Notes under the pieces: generated by a model | Told to the model about the DNA's origin: nothing | The model's input: only the letters and a program-made list of their open reading frames with translations | Database searches by the model: none | Shown: positions 38,621 to 48,797 of the stretch, piece by piece | Layout: every line of letters begins with the position of its first letter | Position numbering within the stretch: position 1 is the stretch's first letter | Assembly (NCBI RefSeq): GCF_013167215.1 | Contig: NZ_JABJWY010000033.1 | Location: 23,542-87,541, forward strand | Origin: Sphingobacterium prati | Lineage (GTDB): Bacteria > Bacteroidota > Bacteroidia > Sphingobacteriales > Sphingobacteriaceae | Length of the DNA stretch: 64,000 nt | Direction of reading: 5' to 3' | Made by a program: the position numbers and the translations under genes

Positions 38621-40626
38621 AAAAACGCATACAATCGGCTATATGGGCCATCTTTCTGTCTATGCTGCTTGCCTTGCAGACCTCGGCTCAGGAGAAAAAG
38701 AAATCAGCTTTTGAGATCGTCAATCCGGATTTTAAGCAAAGCCCCTACACGGGGATGACGCGACAGCATTGGCTGGATGCGGCATCCTATCTGCTGGAAG
38801 GCGCGTTTTCGGTCGTTCAGGACCTCAACAGCCCTATGCAATTTGCCAAACAGCCAGGGCGGAGCTATCCGCGGGATGGCGTGCATACGGAGACCGAAAA
38901 ACTGGAGGGGCTCTGCCGTACCCTTTTTGTCGCATTGCCACTGCTTAAGGAGGATCCCAACTATACAATCCGGGGTATTCGCGTCGGCGATTATTACCGG
39001 CATCAATTGCAACGCCTGCTCGACCCCAAAACAGACAGCTATATAGCCCCCTTAGCGGATAAGGGCGGACCTAGCCAAAAGCTTGTTGAGTTTGGTGGCC
39101 TGGCCGTGTCTCTTATCGCTGCCCCCGAAATCTTGTGGGATCCCCTACCGCAACCGGTAAAGGACAGCCTGGCACATACCATGCTGAGCTATGGACAAGG
39201 CCCCACCATCGAAATGAACTGGCGATTTTTCAATATCATGATCATGAGCTTCTTTAAGAGCCGTGGTTATGCCATATCCGAAAACTACCTCAAAGGCTTG
39301 CTCGAAAAAAGCCTTGGTGATTACAAAGGCGACGGCTGGTATAATGACAGTCCCTATTATGACTACTACAGCATGTGGGCCTTTCAGCTCTACGGTTCGC
39401 TTTGGGCCAAGTATTACGGTGCAACCATGTATCCTGAGTTTGCGGCACAATTTCGGTCCAATTTGCGCGATCTGGTAAAAAGTTATCCCTACCAATTCAG
39501 CAGGGACGGTGAAATGATCATGTGGGGACGCAGCATATCCTATCGGATGGGTGCAGCCGTACCTTTCGCTTTATTGGGTGAATTGGAAGATCCGAAGGTC
39601 AATTATGGCTGGATGCGGCGCATTGCCTCGGGCTGCCTGCTCCAATTTGTGCAACATCCGGATTTTCTCCAGGATGGCATACCCAGCTTGGGCTTTTACG
39701 GGGCATTTGATCCAGCAGTACAGGAGTACAGCTGCCGCGGCAGCGCCTATTGGTTGGGTAAATTTTTCCTTGGCTTGCTTATTTCTGATGACAGCAGTTT
39801 CTGGACCGCCTCGGAAAATCTGGGGGCATGGGAGAAAGAAATCCCTCAGAGTAAAGTATACAACACCTATGTCAGTGGCGCCGAACTCCTGATTACCGAC
39901 TACGCAGGCATCGGTGCATCCGAGATCCGCTCCTGCAACAGCAGTAAGACAATTGGTTACTATCAAGGCACCGAGAATTACAACAAATTGGCTTACAACA
40001 GTGCTTTTCCCTGGCAGGCAGACGGAAAGAACGGCCTGGTGTCAATGAACTATGCTTTTGAAATCAAAACCGGTGAATGGGAATCCCTACGCCGTTACCA
40101 ATTCAAAGGTTATAAGGCGCAGGTCTATAGCCGGACGGGTTGTCTCGCAGGGGATTCCACTGTGCAGATCGAGCTGCATGAAAAACCGTTGCCGCAGGGC
40201 ATTTTGCGCTGCGACAGGTTGCACAGTAGCCGTCCGATTGCACTGCGTTTGGGACACTATGCACTCCCCAAATGGAATAATATACCGATCAAAACATCCG
40301 AACGTCGTTATAAAGGTCTAAAAGCAACTATCATAGATAATGGACAATACCAATTGGCCATGGTCCCTTTGTTGGGCTGGCAATACCTGGAAGATATCGC
40401 CTGCGAAGGGCTCCACCCTGCTGCTGCGGAAAGCACAGTCCTCAGCAGCTACCTGAACACTAGCCCGCTGTCCCAACCCTGGCTCGTCACGCTGCAGCTT
40501 TGGAAAAAATCCGGGGAACACTGGTCCAATGAAGAACTGTTTCCAACGGTAAAACAAAGCCATGGCAGCATTCAAGTGCTTTGGAAAGGAAAGGGAAAAA
40601 ACCTATTTGACACCAATTTCAACTGA
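38617..40626 (+). CDS. DUF2264-family secreted protein (long form)
   Basis: A 669-residue protein with signal (to ~TSAQE), the DUF2264 helical domain (~45-400) and a beta-rich C-terminal domain (~410-660). Motifs are [55 protein letters not shown], and [17 protein letters not shown]. The ATGA overlap with the preceding BNR-4 gene shows translational coupling. The arrangement resembles (alpha/alpha)-barrel plus beta-sandwich lyases and hydrolases of uronic-acid glycans; activity on the locus substrate is inferred. Confidence 0.75.
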   Translation: MKKRIQSAIWAIFLSMLLALQTSAQEKKKSAFEIVNPDFKQSPYTGMTRQHWLDAASYLLEGAFSVVQDLNSPMQFAKQPGRSYPRDGVHTETEKLEGLCRTLFVALPLLKEDPNYTIRGIRVGDYYRHQLQRLLDPKTDSYIAPLADKGGPSQKLVEFGGLAVSLIAAPEILWDPLPQPVKDSLAHTMLSYGQGPTIEMNWRFFNIMIMSFFKSRGYAISENYLKGLLEKSLGDYKGDGWYNDSPYYDYYSMWAFQLYGSLWAKYYGATMYPEFAAQFRSNLRDLVKSYPYQFSRDGEMIMWGRSISYRMGAAVPFALLGELEDPKVNYGWMRRIASGCLLQFVQHPDFLQDGIPSLGFYGAFDPAVQEYSCRGSAYWLGKFFLGLLISDDSSFWTASENLGAWEKEIPQSKVYNTYVSGAELLITDYAGIGASEIRSCNSSKTIGYYQGTENYNKLAYNSAFPWQADGKNGLVSMNYAFEIKTGEWESLRRYQFKGYKAQVYSRTGCLAGDSTVQIELHEKPLPQGILRCDRLHSSRPIALRLGHYALPKWNNIPIKTSERRYKGLKATIIDNGQYQLAMVPLLGWQYLEDIACEGLHPAAAESTVLSSYLNTSPLSQPWLVTLQLWKKSGEHWSNEELFPTVKQSHGSIQVLWKGKGKNLFDTNFN

Positions 40627-40734
40627 ATTGACCCCTAATTAAACACGTTAATTTTCATTCTCGACGACCTTTGTATGAGGCTTTACACCACGTATAGCCC
40701 AAAGAATATTTACCAATCAATTATAAAATCTATT

Positions 40735-43700
40735 ATGTTACAGCATTACTACAGCAAGTATGCCAGAAAAGGCCTTTTATTAAATAGTCTTTTTTTAATT
40801 GCCCTGTCCAGTTATGGACAGGAGTCTGGCCTGAAAGGTACTGTCCGGGATGGGGCCGGTAAAGGCATTGCCGGTGTCACCATCCGTGTAAAAGGCGGTA
40901 CCGCAAGCGTACAGACCAACGCACAGGGCAGCTTTTCAATTCAGGCACCAACCGGCAGCACCCTGATTATCACATCGGTCGGCTATCAGGAGAAACAGCT
41001 GACTGTCGGAGCACAGAAAACGATTGACATTGCCTTGGTGCCAGCAGATAATGTACTGGAAGAGCTTGTCGTCGTTGGCTATGGCAGCCAAAAGCGTTCC
41101 GATATTACCGGTTCGGTCGCTTCGGTGCCCAAGGATCGTTTATCCAAAATTCCGGTCAACAATGTTATGCAGGCGATCCAGGGTGCGGTGTCGAATGTGA
41201 CCGTATCGCAGGCATCATCCATTCCAGGCGATGCCCCCTCGGCACAAGTACGCGGCAAAAATTCGATCAATGCAAACTCTGAGCCCTACATCGTAGTCGA
41301 TGGTATTCCGCTGACCCGCACAGATGGATCCATCAACGATATTAATCCCAACGATATTGAATCGGTAGAGGTCCTTAAAGATCCTTCTGCTGTAGCCATC
41401 TATGGGGTAAATGGTTCTAACGGCATTATCCTGATCACCACCAAGCGTGGTACTACGGGCAAACCATCCATCCGCTATAGCGGTTATGCCGGCGTGGAGC
41501 AGGCCACCCGTATCCCCGAACCCGTATCCGGCGAAGAATTGCTCAAGCGCTATGCCGAATACTCCCGTATTACCAATACCCCCCTATTCAGCGGCGGCCC
41601 CGTACGCAATGAATATGAGTACGACAATTACAAAAATGGCGTGACCACCGACTGGCTGGATGCCGTGATGCAGACGGGCGTGGTGCAGAACCATAATGTC
41701 AGCCTATCCGGGGGGAGTGAAAACGCCAAATATTTTGTATCGGGCGACTACCTGGACCAAAAAGGCGTGGTAAAAGGTTACAATTACAAACGCTATTCCT
41801 TCCGGACCAATACCGACTTTAAAGCCACCAGGTATCTGTCTGTCGGTACATCCTCCTTTATCGTGGCGCACAATAAAGACGGCGGTCGGGCCAATCTATT
41901 ACAGGCATTGGCCATGAGCCCCTATGCACGCATGTACAACGCCGATGGCACGCTGACGCAATATCCGATGTATTCCGAGCAACTCTGGGCCAATCCATTG
42001 CTGCCAACGACATTGGATCCCCAGCGCCGGCAGTTCAATATTTCGTTGAACGGCTATGCTGAACTGAATTTTGGCGAGCTCTTTAAGCCGCTTGCCGGAT
42101 TAAAATATAAACTAAACGCAGGATACTCCTATGTGCCAGTGCGGGAAAATGAATACCAAGGCGAATCGGTCTATAACTTTGCCGGACTGGGCCGCATTAC
42201 CAACCGCGAGACCCAATCCTATACCGTAGAAAACATTTTGACCTATAGCAAAGATATCGACAAGCACCATTTCGATTTTACGGGTCTCTATGCCGCCAAA
42301 AGCAAGTACTGGCAAGAAGCCATTGCCACGGGGGAGGTCTTTCCGAACGATGCACTGGGATGGGGTAATCTGGGTGCTGCGAACACGCAAAAGGTCAGTT
42401 CACGCGCCGATCTGTACCGGACTATCTCCCAGATGGGGCGGCTCAATTATGGCTATGACAGCCGGTATATGCTGACCTTCACGGTACGTAGGGACGGTTC
42501 GTCCGTCTTCGGCCGCAACAATAAATATGGCGTTTTCCCATCCGCAGCTGCAGCCTGGAATATCCACAACGAATCGTTTATGGAAAATAGCAAAGATGTG
42601 GTCAGCAACCTGAAATGGCGTATCTCCTATGGACTATCCGGAAATGAAGCGATCAGTATCTATCAGACCCAATTTTTGATGAACTCCTACCCGATGGCGA
42701 TGAACGGGCTATCCAATACTGCACTGCAAATCCGCACGCAGATGGGCAACGACGACCTACAATGGGAGAAAACCAAAGGTCTGAATACCGGTGTCGACTT
42801 CGGACTGTTGAACAACCGTATCTCAGGTAGTGTTGATGTGTATAAATCGAGTACATACGATATGCTGCTCAGACAGCTGCTACCCAAATTGACTGGATTT
42901 GTAGACGTATTCTCCAACATGGGCAAACTCGAAAATACCGGTATCGACCTGACACTCAATACCAAAAATATTGTAAAAGAAAACTTTAACTGGTCATCTA
43001 CCTTGGTTTTCTCGCGCAATAAAAATAAAATCAAGGAAGTCTACGGCAATGGGCAGGAAGACTTGGGCAACCGCTGGTTTATCGGTCAGCCGGTAGGCGT
43101 TATTTACGATTATACGAAGGTCGGCATCTGGCAGGAAGACGAGATCGCTTCAGGCGCCAATAAGGGCTGGGATGATGCCGCACAAGCCGGAGACCTTAAA
43201 CTCGCCGACCTGAACGGTGATGGAAAGATCAGTGATGCAGACCGCTCTGTATTGGGGCAGACGGCACCAAAATGGACTGCCGGGTTGACCAATACTTTTA
43301 GCTATAAAGATTTTACACTCAATATTTTTATCAATACGGTACAGGGCGCACTTCGCAACAATCCGCAGATCGGCGCGGCTTCGGACGAAATGGGCCGCCG
43401 GAGCACACCAGCAGCATTGGGCTATTGGACTCCAGAGAATAAAAGCAATGAATGGCGCTCCCTAGGCAACCACTCCAACGTGTATGGTTATGGCTTCCCT
43501 TCCAAAGCAAGCTTTACCCGCCTGAAAGATGTGACGCTGAGCTACAGCATGCCACAGCAACTGGCCAGTAAGCTGGGCGTCGGAGGGCTCACCGTGTATG
43601 CCAGCGGCCGCAACCTGTACACCTGGACCAATTGGCTAGGCTGGGATCCAGAAGCCCGCGACGTTACACGTGGATCAGAAAATGATGCGATCAATTACCC

Positions 43701-43743
43701 TATGGTACGTACCTATGTTTTAGGTGTTAACCTTAATTTTTAA
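40735..43743 (+). CDS. SusC/RagA-family TonB-linked outer-membrane transporter (2)
   Basis: About 1002 residues from the ATG at 40735. An ATG at 40675 would add 20 residues before a clear signal (LLLNSLFLIALSSYGQ), so the internal start is preferred. CarboxypepD_reg-like domain (LKGTVRDGAGKGIAGVTI), TonB-box-like LEELVVVGYGSQKRSDI, plug (PYIVVDGIPL, VLKDPSAVAIYGVNGSNGIILITT) and a barrel ending VLGVNLNF follow in order. It imports oligosaccharides released by the PL-like and GH enzymes of this locus together with the SusD 18 bp downstream. Confidence 0.95.
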   Translation: MLQHYYSKYARKGLLLNSLFLIALSSYGQESGLKGTVRDGAGKGIAGVTIRVKGGTASVQTNAQGSFSIQAPTGSTLIITSVGYQEKQLTVGAQKTIDIALVPADNVLEELVVVGYGSQKRSDITGSVASVPKDRLSKIPVNNVMQAIQGAVSNVTVSQASSIPGDAPSAQVRGKNSINANSEPYIVVDGIPLTRTDGSINDINPNDIESVEVLKDPSAVAIYGVNGSNGIILITTKRGTTGKPSIRYSGYAGVEQATRIPEPVSGEELLKRYAEYSRITNTPLFSGGPVRNEYEYDNYKNGVTTDWLDAVMQTGVVQNHNVSLSGGSENAKYFVSGDYLDQKGVVKGYNYKRYSFRTNTDFKATRYLSVGTSSFIVAHNKDGGRANLLQALAMSPYARMYNADGTLTQYPMYSEQLWANPLLPTTLDPQRRQFNISLNGYAELNFGELFKPLAGLKYKLNAGYSYVPVRENEYQGESVYNFAGLGRITNRETQSYTVENILTYSKDIDKHHFDFTGLYAAKSKYWQEAIATGEVFPNDALGWGNLGAANTQKVSSRADLYRTISQMGRLNYGYDSRYMLTFTVRRDGSSVFGRNNKYGVFPSAAAAWNIHNESFMENSKDVVSNLKWRISYGLSGNEAISIYQTQFLMNSYPMAMNGLSNTALQIRTQMGNDDLQWEKTKGLNTGVDFGLLNNRISGSVDVYKSSTYDMLLRQLLPKLTGFVDVFSNMGKLENTGIDLTLNTKNIVKENFNWSSTLVFSRNKNKIKEVYGNGQEDLGNRWFIGQPVGVIYDYTKVGIWQEDEIASGANKGWDDAAQAGDLKLADLNGDGKISDADRSVLGQTAPKWTAGLTNTFSYKDFTLNIFINTVQGALRNNPQIGAASDEMGRRSTPAALGYWTPENKSNEWRSLGNHSNVYGYGFPSKASFTRLKDVTLSYSMPQQLASKLGVGGLTVYASGRNLYTWTNWLGWDPEARDVTRGSENDAINYPMVRTYVLGVNLNF

Positions 43744-43761
43744 CGATTAAAGAAAAAGACG

Positions 43762-45462
43762 ATGAAAAAATATACCATGATCTATTCGCTACTGGCGATG
43801 GCTACGCTAGGAGCCAGTTCCTGTGGCAAAGACTATCTGACCGAAAAACCCTATTCCAATTATGACGCCAATACAGTGGACCCTACGACAGTAGAAAATA
43901 GGCTATTGGGCCTACATTATAACTTTGGGCAATTGTGGGGCATGAGCAGCCGGCAGGGATTCCTTTCCTGCTGGCAGATCGGCACAGATATTACCAATGC
44001 GGGCTCTACGGAGGGCGTGGAAAATCCCTTCTACCAATATGCGGATTTAAATTCAGAAAATGGCGGCGTCAATTATCTATGGGAACGTTGTTATGCTTTT
44101 ATCAATAATGCCAACCTCATCATCGATGGTGTCGGTGACAGCAATCCACAGGCCAGTGCCGAGGCGCGTTTTTTCCGTGCATACGCCTACAATATACTGG
44201 TCACCCTCTGGGGCGATGTCCCTTTGCTGACCAGCTCGATCAAAGTACCTACTTTTAACTATACGCGTACCGCTGTGGCTGAGGTCGACAAATTAATTGC
44301 AGCAGATTTAGCATATGCCGTTAAAGAGCTGCCTGATCAGGGCAAAGCTGCTGCCCCAAGCCGTATCAACAAAGATATGGCCCGACAGCTTGCGGCCGAA
44401 GCCTATTTACGGATGGGCATGCGTGATGCGGAGTACCTGACCCAGGCTGAGGCCATGGCCACCGCTATCATTGACGGAAGCAATTATAAATTGGTGGATA
44501 CCCGCTATGGCAAGTATCTCGCCGAAGGCGGTGACTACTATCGGGACATGTTCCGGCAAGGCAATATGCGCCGAAACCAGGGGAATACCGAAGCGATCTG
44601 GATCTTTGAGGTCGAGTTTAACCGGTCTATCAATGGCGGTACGATCGACAATCCACAGCATCGCCGGGTATGGCAGCCCGCCTACCATAAATGGGATGGG
44701 ATGGTGAATGCAGACTCCTTGGGCGGACGTGGCAATGGCCGGTTACGGCTGAGCAATTTTATGAAGTATACAGTCTGGAAAGGTCTCAATGGTGATATCC
44801 GGAACAGCAATTTTAATATACGACGAACCACAAACTACAATAGGCCCGGCTTTAGCAAAACCATCGGCGTTGACGCTGACGGATACCGCGTAGCGGAAGG
44901 TGCCGGTGTGAAGAATATTACGATAAAAACCGGAGATAAGGTCATCCCTTTCCGTAATGATAGTCTCGAAGTCTGGTATCCATTTCCAACGAAATGGGGT
45001 GGATACGATCCGATCGACGATTTTGGCTATGCACTCGTCAAGGACTGGCCGGTAATGCGGTTGGGCGAAACCTACCTGCTACGCGCCGAGGCACGATTGC
45101 GTAAGGGGAATGTAGCTGCTGCGGCTGATGACATCAACAAACTGCGGGACCGTTCGTTCAAATCTGCCCGTGCCGAATCCGGAAACAGCACATTAGGCCG
45201 CGTAAGCACAAGCGATTTATCCATTGACTTTATTCTGGATGAACGTGCCCGGGAACTGCTGTCGGAAGAAAACCGTCGAATGACCCTGGTACGCATGAAT
45301 AAGCTGAAAGAGCGTATCTCACTAAATGGAGATGCCGGCCCCGCCAATAAGATTATCACAGGCTTCCAGGACCACAACGTCCTGTTGCCTATCCCATTAA
45401 CGGAAATCCAGCTGAACAACAAAGAGGGCGAACCGTTGAAACAAAATCCCGGGTATAAATAG
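43762..45462 (+). CDS. SusD/RagB-family glycan-binding lipoprotein (2)
   Basis: A 566-residue lipoprotein with lipobox LGASSC. SusD features include ARFFRAYAYNILVTLWGDVPLL, WPVMRLGETYLLRAEARLRKG and LDERARELLSEENRRMTLVR near the C-terminus. It is the last gene of the utilisation operon, followed by a terminator-like hairpin at 45535. Confidence 0.95.
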   Translation: MKKYTMIYSLLAMATLGASSCGKDYLTEKPYSNYDANTVDPTTVENRLLGLHYNFGQLWGMSSRQGFLSCWQIGTDITNAGSTEGVENPFYQYADLNSENGGVNYLWERCYAFINNANLIIDGVGDSNPQASAEARFFRAYAYNILVTLWGDVPLLTSSIKVPTFNYTRTAVAEVDKLIAADLAYAVKELPDQGKAAAPSRINKDMARQLAAEAYLRMGMRDAEYLTQAEAMATAIIDGSNYKLVDTRYGKYLAEGGDYYRDMFRQGNMRRNQGNTEAIWIFEVEFNRSINGGTIDNPQHRRVWQPAYHKWDGMVNADSLGGRGNGRLRLSNFMKYTVWKGLNGDIRNSNFNIRRTTNYNRPGFSKTIGVDADGYRVAEGAGVKNITIKTGDKVIPFRNDSLEVWYPFPTKWGGYDPIDDFGYALVKDWPVMRLGETYLLRAEARLRKGNVAAAADDINKLRDRSFKSARAESGNSTLGRVSTSDLSIDFILDERARELLSEENRRMTLVRMNKLKERISLNGDAGPANKIITGFQDHNVLLPIPLTEIQLNNKEGEPLKQNPGYK

Positions 45463-45534
45463 GTTGTAAAAATTAATTGGAGAAGAACCGATTGCAACAG
45501 GGGTAATAATTGCCTCTGTGTTCTAAACAGGAAA

Positions 45535-45562
45535 GGGCCTCTGCACAAACAGAAGCCCTTTT
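45535..45562 (+). terminator. Terminator of the polysaccharide utilisation operon
   Basis: A 9-bp stem with one mismatch (45535-45543/45550-45558), a 6-nt loop and TTTTCC, about 70 bp after the SusD stop. Confidence 0.6.
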
Positions 45563-45696
45563 CCTTATCTGCGTTTAACGAGCCACTGTAATATTGGGCT
45601 CAGTAGAAAGCTCAGCAGTGTACCGACTACTGCGATGAGCGCCCAAAGCCGGACAAACTGGAAAAAAATAATTCTGATTTAAACGGGAATGACACC

Positions 45697-46797
45697 TTAG
45701 CTTCCAGCACAGGTAGCCGGAAAAAATAAACGCACGATTGTACCTTTGCCCAGCTCACTGGACAAGTTGATTGTCCCACCCATGCGTTCCATCAGCCGTT
45801 TGACCAAAGTCAGCCCTATTCCGGAGCCTGAAGCGGGCTCGGTGTTGCTACCGCGTTCATTTGCCAGAAAGACCTGGAGCAGTTCATCTTCTGGAATCCC
45901 GATCCCATTATCTTCGATAAAATAGACTGTCCCCTTATCAATTTTTTCACTATAAATTTTTAGAATTGCCTTTTCGGTTCTTTTTGCATATTTAACAGCA
46001 TTTCCGATCAGATTCATAAAAATCTGATAAACGGCCCCCCGTTCTGCATACAATGCATGCAAATCGCCTAGCTCAAATGCGACAGCCTGATCCGGATAAA
46101 TTAGTTTGACCTCATCAATACAATTTGCGATCTTCTTATCCATGGCGATGCATTCGGTCAGCGTACTGGCACTACGTATCCGGCCGAGTTGCAATGTCTG
46201 ATTGATAATAGATTCTATATTCACTATAGCTGCGCGGATTGTATCGAACCACCTTTGGCTTATATTGACTTGTAGATCAATATTTCTACTCAAAAAATCA
46301 CTACCCATTTTTAAGACCGCAAGCGGATTTTTTATATCGTGGGCAAGCGTATTTGCCAGCAAGTCCAGCTCATTGTTAAAGGAAAGTTGCTCCTCCTGTT
46401 GTTTTAAACGTGTGCGCGCGAGATAGTGCTCTGTCACATCACTCGCTGTATGAAGGATAGCGTAGGTATTTCCCGTTTCATCAACCAATGCTTTATATTC
46501 AAAATTAAAATACCGTAATGTTTTGGTTTCTTGGTCTATAATGTTCGCCGGCGTATCTGTTGCACGATAGGTAATCCCGGTTTTCCATACATTTTTTAAA
46601 ATGGAAGAAAAGCCCTCCGCTTTGAAACCCGGGAAACAGGCACAAAAAGTACGCCCCAGGATTGAACTGTCTGCACACCACATCTCCAACATGGCCTGAT
46701 TTGCGAAGGCAATATTTAGATCAGCACTGTCATAAATTGCCGTCGCATGCGGCGACTGCTGGAGAACGGACAACAAAAAACTTTCACGTACTTTCAT
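45697..46797 (-). CDS. Soluble PAS-domain sensor histidine kinase
   Basis: A 366-residue kinase without membrane segments. A PAS domain (~10-125) leads to HisKA with H153 in TLAHDIKNPLAVL and an HATPase domain with MNLIGNAVKYAK (N box), EDNGIGIPEDEL (G1), GSGIGLTLVKRLMERMGG (G2). No response regulator is adjacent; the single-domain receiver at 7985 is the only unpaired one in the window, 37 kb away. It is convergent with the utilisation operon and downstream of, but separated from, the third SusCD pair. Confidence 0.9.
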   Translation of the reverse strand: MKVRESFLLSVLQQSPHATAIYDSADLNIAFANQAMLEMWCADSSILGRTFCACFPGFKAEGFSSILKNVWKTGITYRATDTPANIIDQETKTLRYFNFEYKALVDETGNTYAILHTASDVTEHYLARTRLKQQEEQLSFNNELDLLANTLAHDIKNPLAVLKMGSDFLSRNIDLQVNISQRWFDTIRAAIVNIESIINQTLQLGRIRSASTLTECIAMDKKIANCIDEVKLIYPDQAVAFELGDLHALYAERGAVYQIFMNLIGNAVKYAKRTEKAILKIYSEKIDKGTVYFIEDNGIGIPEDELLQVFLANERGSNTEPASGSGIGLTLVKRLMERMGGTINLSSELGKGTIVRLFFPATCAGS

Positions 46798-47103
46798 TGA
46801 TTCTTTAAGAAAAAAATAGTTGGAAATAGCTCCTGGTATTGTAAGAATTGAACTGTATCAATAACATAAATGATGCCAGTTTTTCATTAAACTTAAATTA
46901 GTTCTTCGGGGTTAATTCGTGCTATGCTATTCGTTGAGCGCGATCTTGGCAAGCTATTCTAATGAAAATAAAGTTGTTATGCAATGGACGTAGTGGGATG
47001 TTTTGGCTCAGCGAAAAGGGGGCACCACATGGGATTTTTAAGGAGGAAGCATGAGAGTGTAAAATATAGGTCACCTTCTGAAGAAAGTGACCTATATTGT
47101 CTG
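46798..47103. other. Intergenic region upstream of the PAS kinase
   Basis: 306 bp containing the terminator of the SusD gene at its right end (47063-47098) and presumably the kinase promoter. No ORF with coding character, RNA gene or repeat was recognised. Confidence 0.4.
47063..47098 (-). terminator. Terminator of SusCD operon 3
   Basis: A 12-bp perfect stem (47063-47074/47087-47098) immediately after the SusD stop, followed on the minus strand by a short U-run (TTTTAC). Confidence 0.7.
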
Positions 47104-48786
47104 TTAATAACCTGGATTTTGTGTCAGGTTGCTATTACCCGCAATGGCTTTATTGGGTACTGGAAAACGATTTAGATGCGTAGCGTTGCTGGGCTTATGG
47201 TCCCACCATTCTTCCGTTATAAACGCTTTCCACCGGATCAGGTCTGTACGGCGACGCCCTTCACCGATAAATTCAATGCTCCACTCGTCCAAGATACGAT
47301 ATTTGTCGATGGATGCTGCAGTCACTGGATTTGGGTCTACGTTATTGGCAAAATTACGTTTACGCACTGCGTTAAACAGCTCAGCAGCTCGCTGCTTGTC
47401 CCCTAGCCTATAGTTACATTCTGCTAGGATATAGTAAATTTCTGCAAGGCGAATAGCCGGAAGATCTGCGCCCCATCGCAATTCATTATTGGCAAGATTC
47501 GGGATTGGCACCTTCACCAGCCGTATGCCCGTATTTTCTTCCCCCTCGGACATCTTGGAAGGGAGCTGATCGATTGAACTGTATTTTTTCTTCGGACCAA
47601 CATCTGAAAAACGGGCTACCTGATCTACAAAATTCAGTGGTAAACCATTATATTCTTCGCCGCCGACAATGGTCTCGCCCTCAGGCGTCTTATGCGGGCC
47701 AACGATAAACATGCCATCGTATTGGTCTGTACCATGATAAACATAAGGTGCTTTGCGTAGATCACCCTTGTCAAACGTTTCAAAAGGAGCGCCTAATTTG
47801 AAGTCAGCCGTGTAGAGCGCACCATTGGGCTTGCGCGATGGCGTCAAGTGTGCACCATTATTTCCATCCATATCCTGATCAAAAAATTGACGGGTATTAT
47901 AATGGTAGAAGTCCGCATAAAACCAGTTATACTCCAACTTTTTAAATTCAGAGGGCATGGACCAGATAATTTCGGGTGATAAATTATTTTTAAATCCGTG
48001 CACGCCATTCCATTTGCTGTCGAGTGCATAGTCACCATAGACCTTATCGATGATATCTTGTGCAATTTTACGGCTTTCCGCGTACATCGGTTTCCCGATA
48101 TACGATTCCGCATTAAAGTAAAGCTGAGCGAGCATTGCCGCCGCTGCAGCTTTCCGTATTGCTCCTTCCTCTTTGTCGTCCGCTTTTTTTGCCGGCAGGT
48201 TTTCGATCGCAGCTTTGAGCAGCTTTTCGGTATGATCAAAGAGCTCTTGGTCACTATTGCGGGGTAACGACTCTTGTTCCAAGGATTCAAAGATGGGCAT
48301 TCCCCCAAAATAGTCCAGTCCACGTAAATAAAAGAATGCGACTAATGCATCTAACTGGGCAAGATCCGCAGCCTTCCGTTCAGCCGTCAAGGCGAATTTG
48401 GTATAGTCCAGTTTGTCCAGGTCGCTTTTTGCATCGAGGGTCAATGCTATACCCATTAGCGTCCCCCGCCAGCTTTCCCAGATCCAATTGTCGTCTGGCG
48501 TCCAGCGGTGATAGTGAAAACGCTCATTTTCTCCGCCGTTGTACCAATGGCGGCCTTTGGTCGTCACGGCAAAATTATCTGCGGTATATTCCTGTAGGCG
48601 CCAACGGTCTTCACCTAAATACCACTTGGCATGTGTGAATGGCCTAAACAGCGCAGCTTTAATGTCTTTTTCACTTTTAAAAAAAGTATCCGGTGTGACC
48701 GAACTATAGAATTCCTGGTCTAATTTAGTGCAGCCTGACACCAGCAATGCCAGGCATATTGTTGCTATAGTGCTATATTTTTTCAT
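47104..48786 (-). CDS. SusD/RagB-family nutrient-binding lipoprotein (3)
   Basis: A 560-residue lipoprotein with lipobox LLVSGC. SusD features are LVAFFYLRGLDYFGGMPIF, the AIRLAEIYYILAECNYRLG helix and IEFIGEGRRRTDLIRWKAF near the C-terminus. It lies 11 bp after its SusC on the minus strand. No degradative enzyme is attached to this pair. Confidence 0.95.
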   Translation of the reverse strand: MKKYSTIATICLALLVSGCTKLDQEFYSSVTPDTFFKSEKDIKAALFRPFTHAKWYLGEDRWRLQEYTADNFAVTTKGRHWYNGGENERFHYHRWTPDDNWIWESWRGTLMGIALTLDAKSDLDKLDYTKFALTAERKAADLAQLDALVAFFYLRGLDYFGGMPIFESLEQESLPRNSDQELFDHTEKLLKAAIENLPAKKADDKEEGAIRKAAAAAMLAQLYFNAESYIGKPMYAESRKIAQDIIDKVYGDYALDSKWNGVHGFKNNLSPEIIWSMPSEFKKLEYNWFYADFYHYNTRQFFDQDMDGNNGAHLTPSRKPNGALYTADFKLGAPFETFDKGDLRKAPYVYHGTDQYDGMFIVGPHKTPEGETIVGGEEYNGLPLNFVDQVARFSDVGPKKKYSSIDQLPSKMSEGEENTGIRLVKVPIPNLANNELRWGADLPAIRLAEIYYILAECNYRLGDKQRAAELFNAVRKRNFANNVDPNPVTAASIDKYRILDEWSIEFIGEGRRRTDLIRWKAFITEEWWDHKPSNATHLNRFPVPNKAIAGNSNLTQNPGY

Positions 48787-48797
48787 GTTATTAACAG

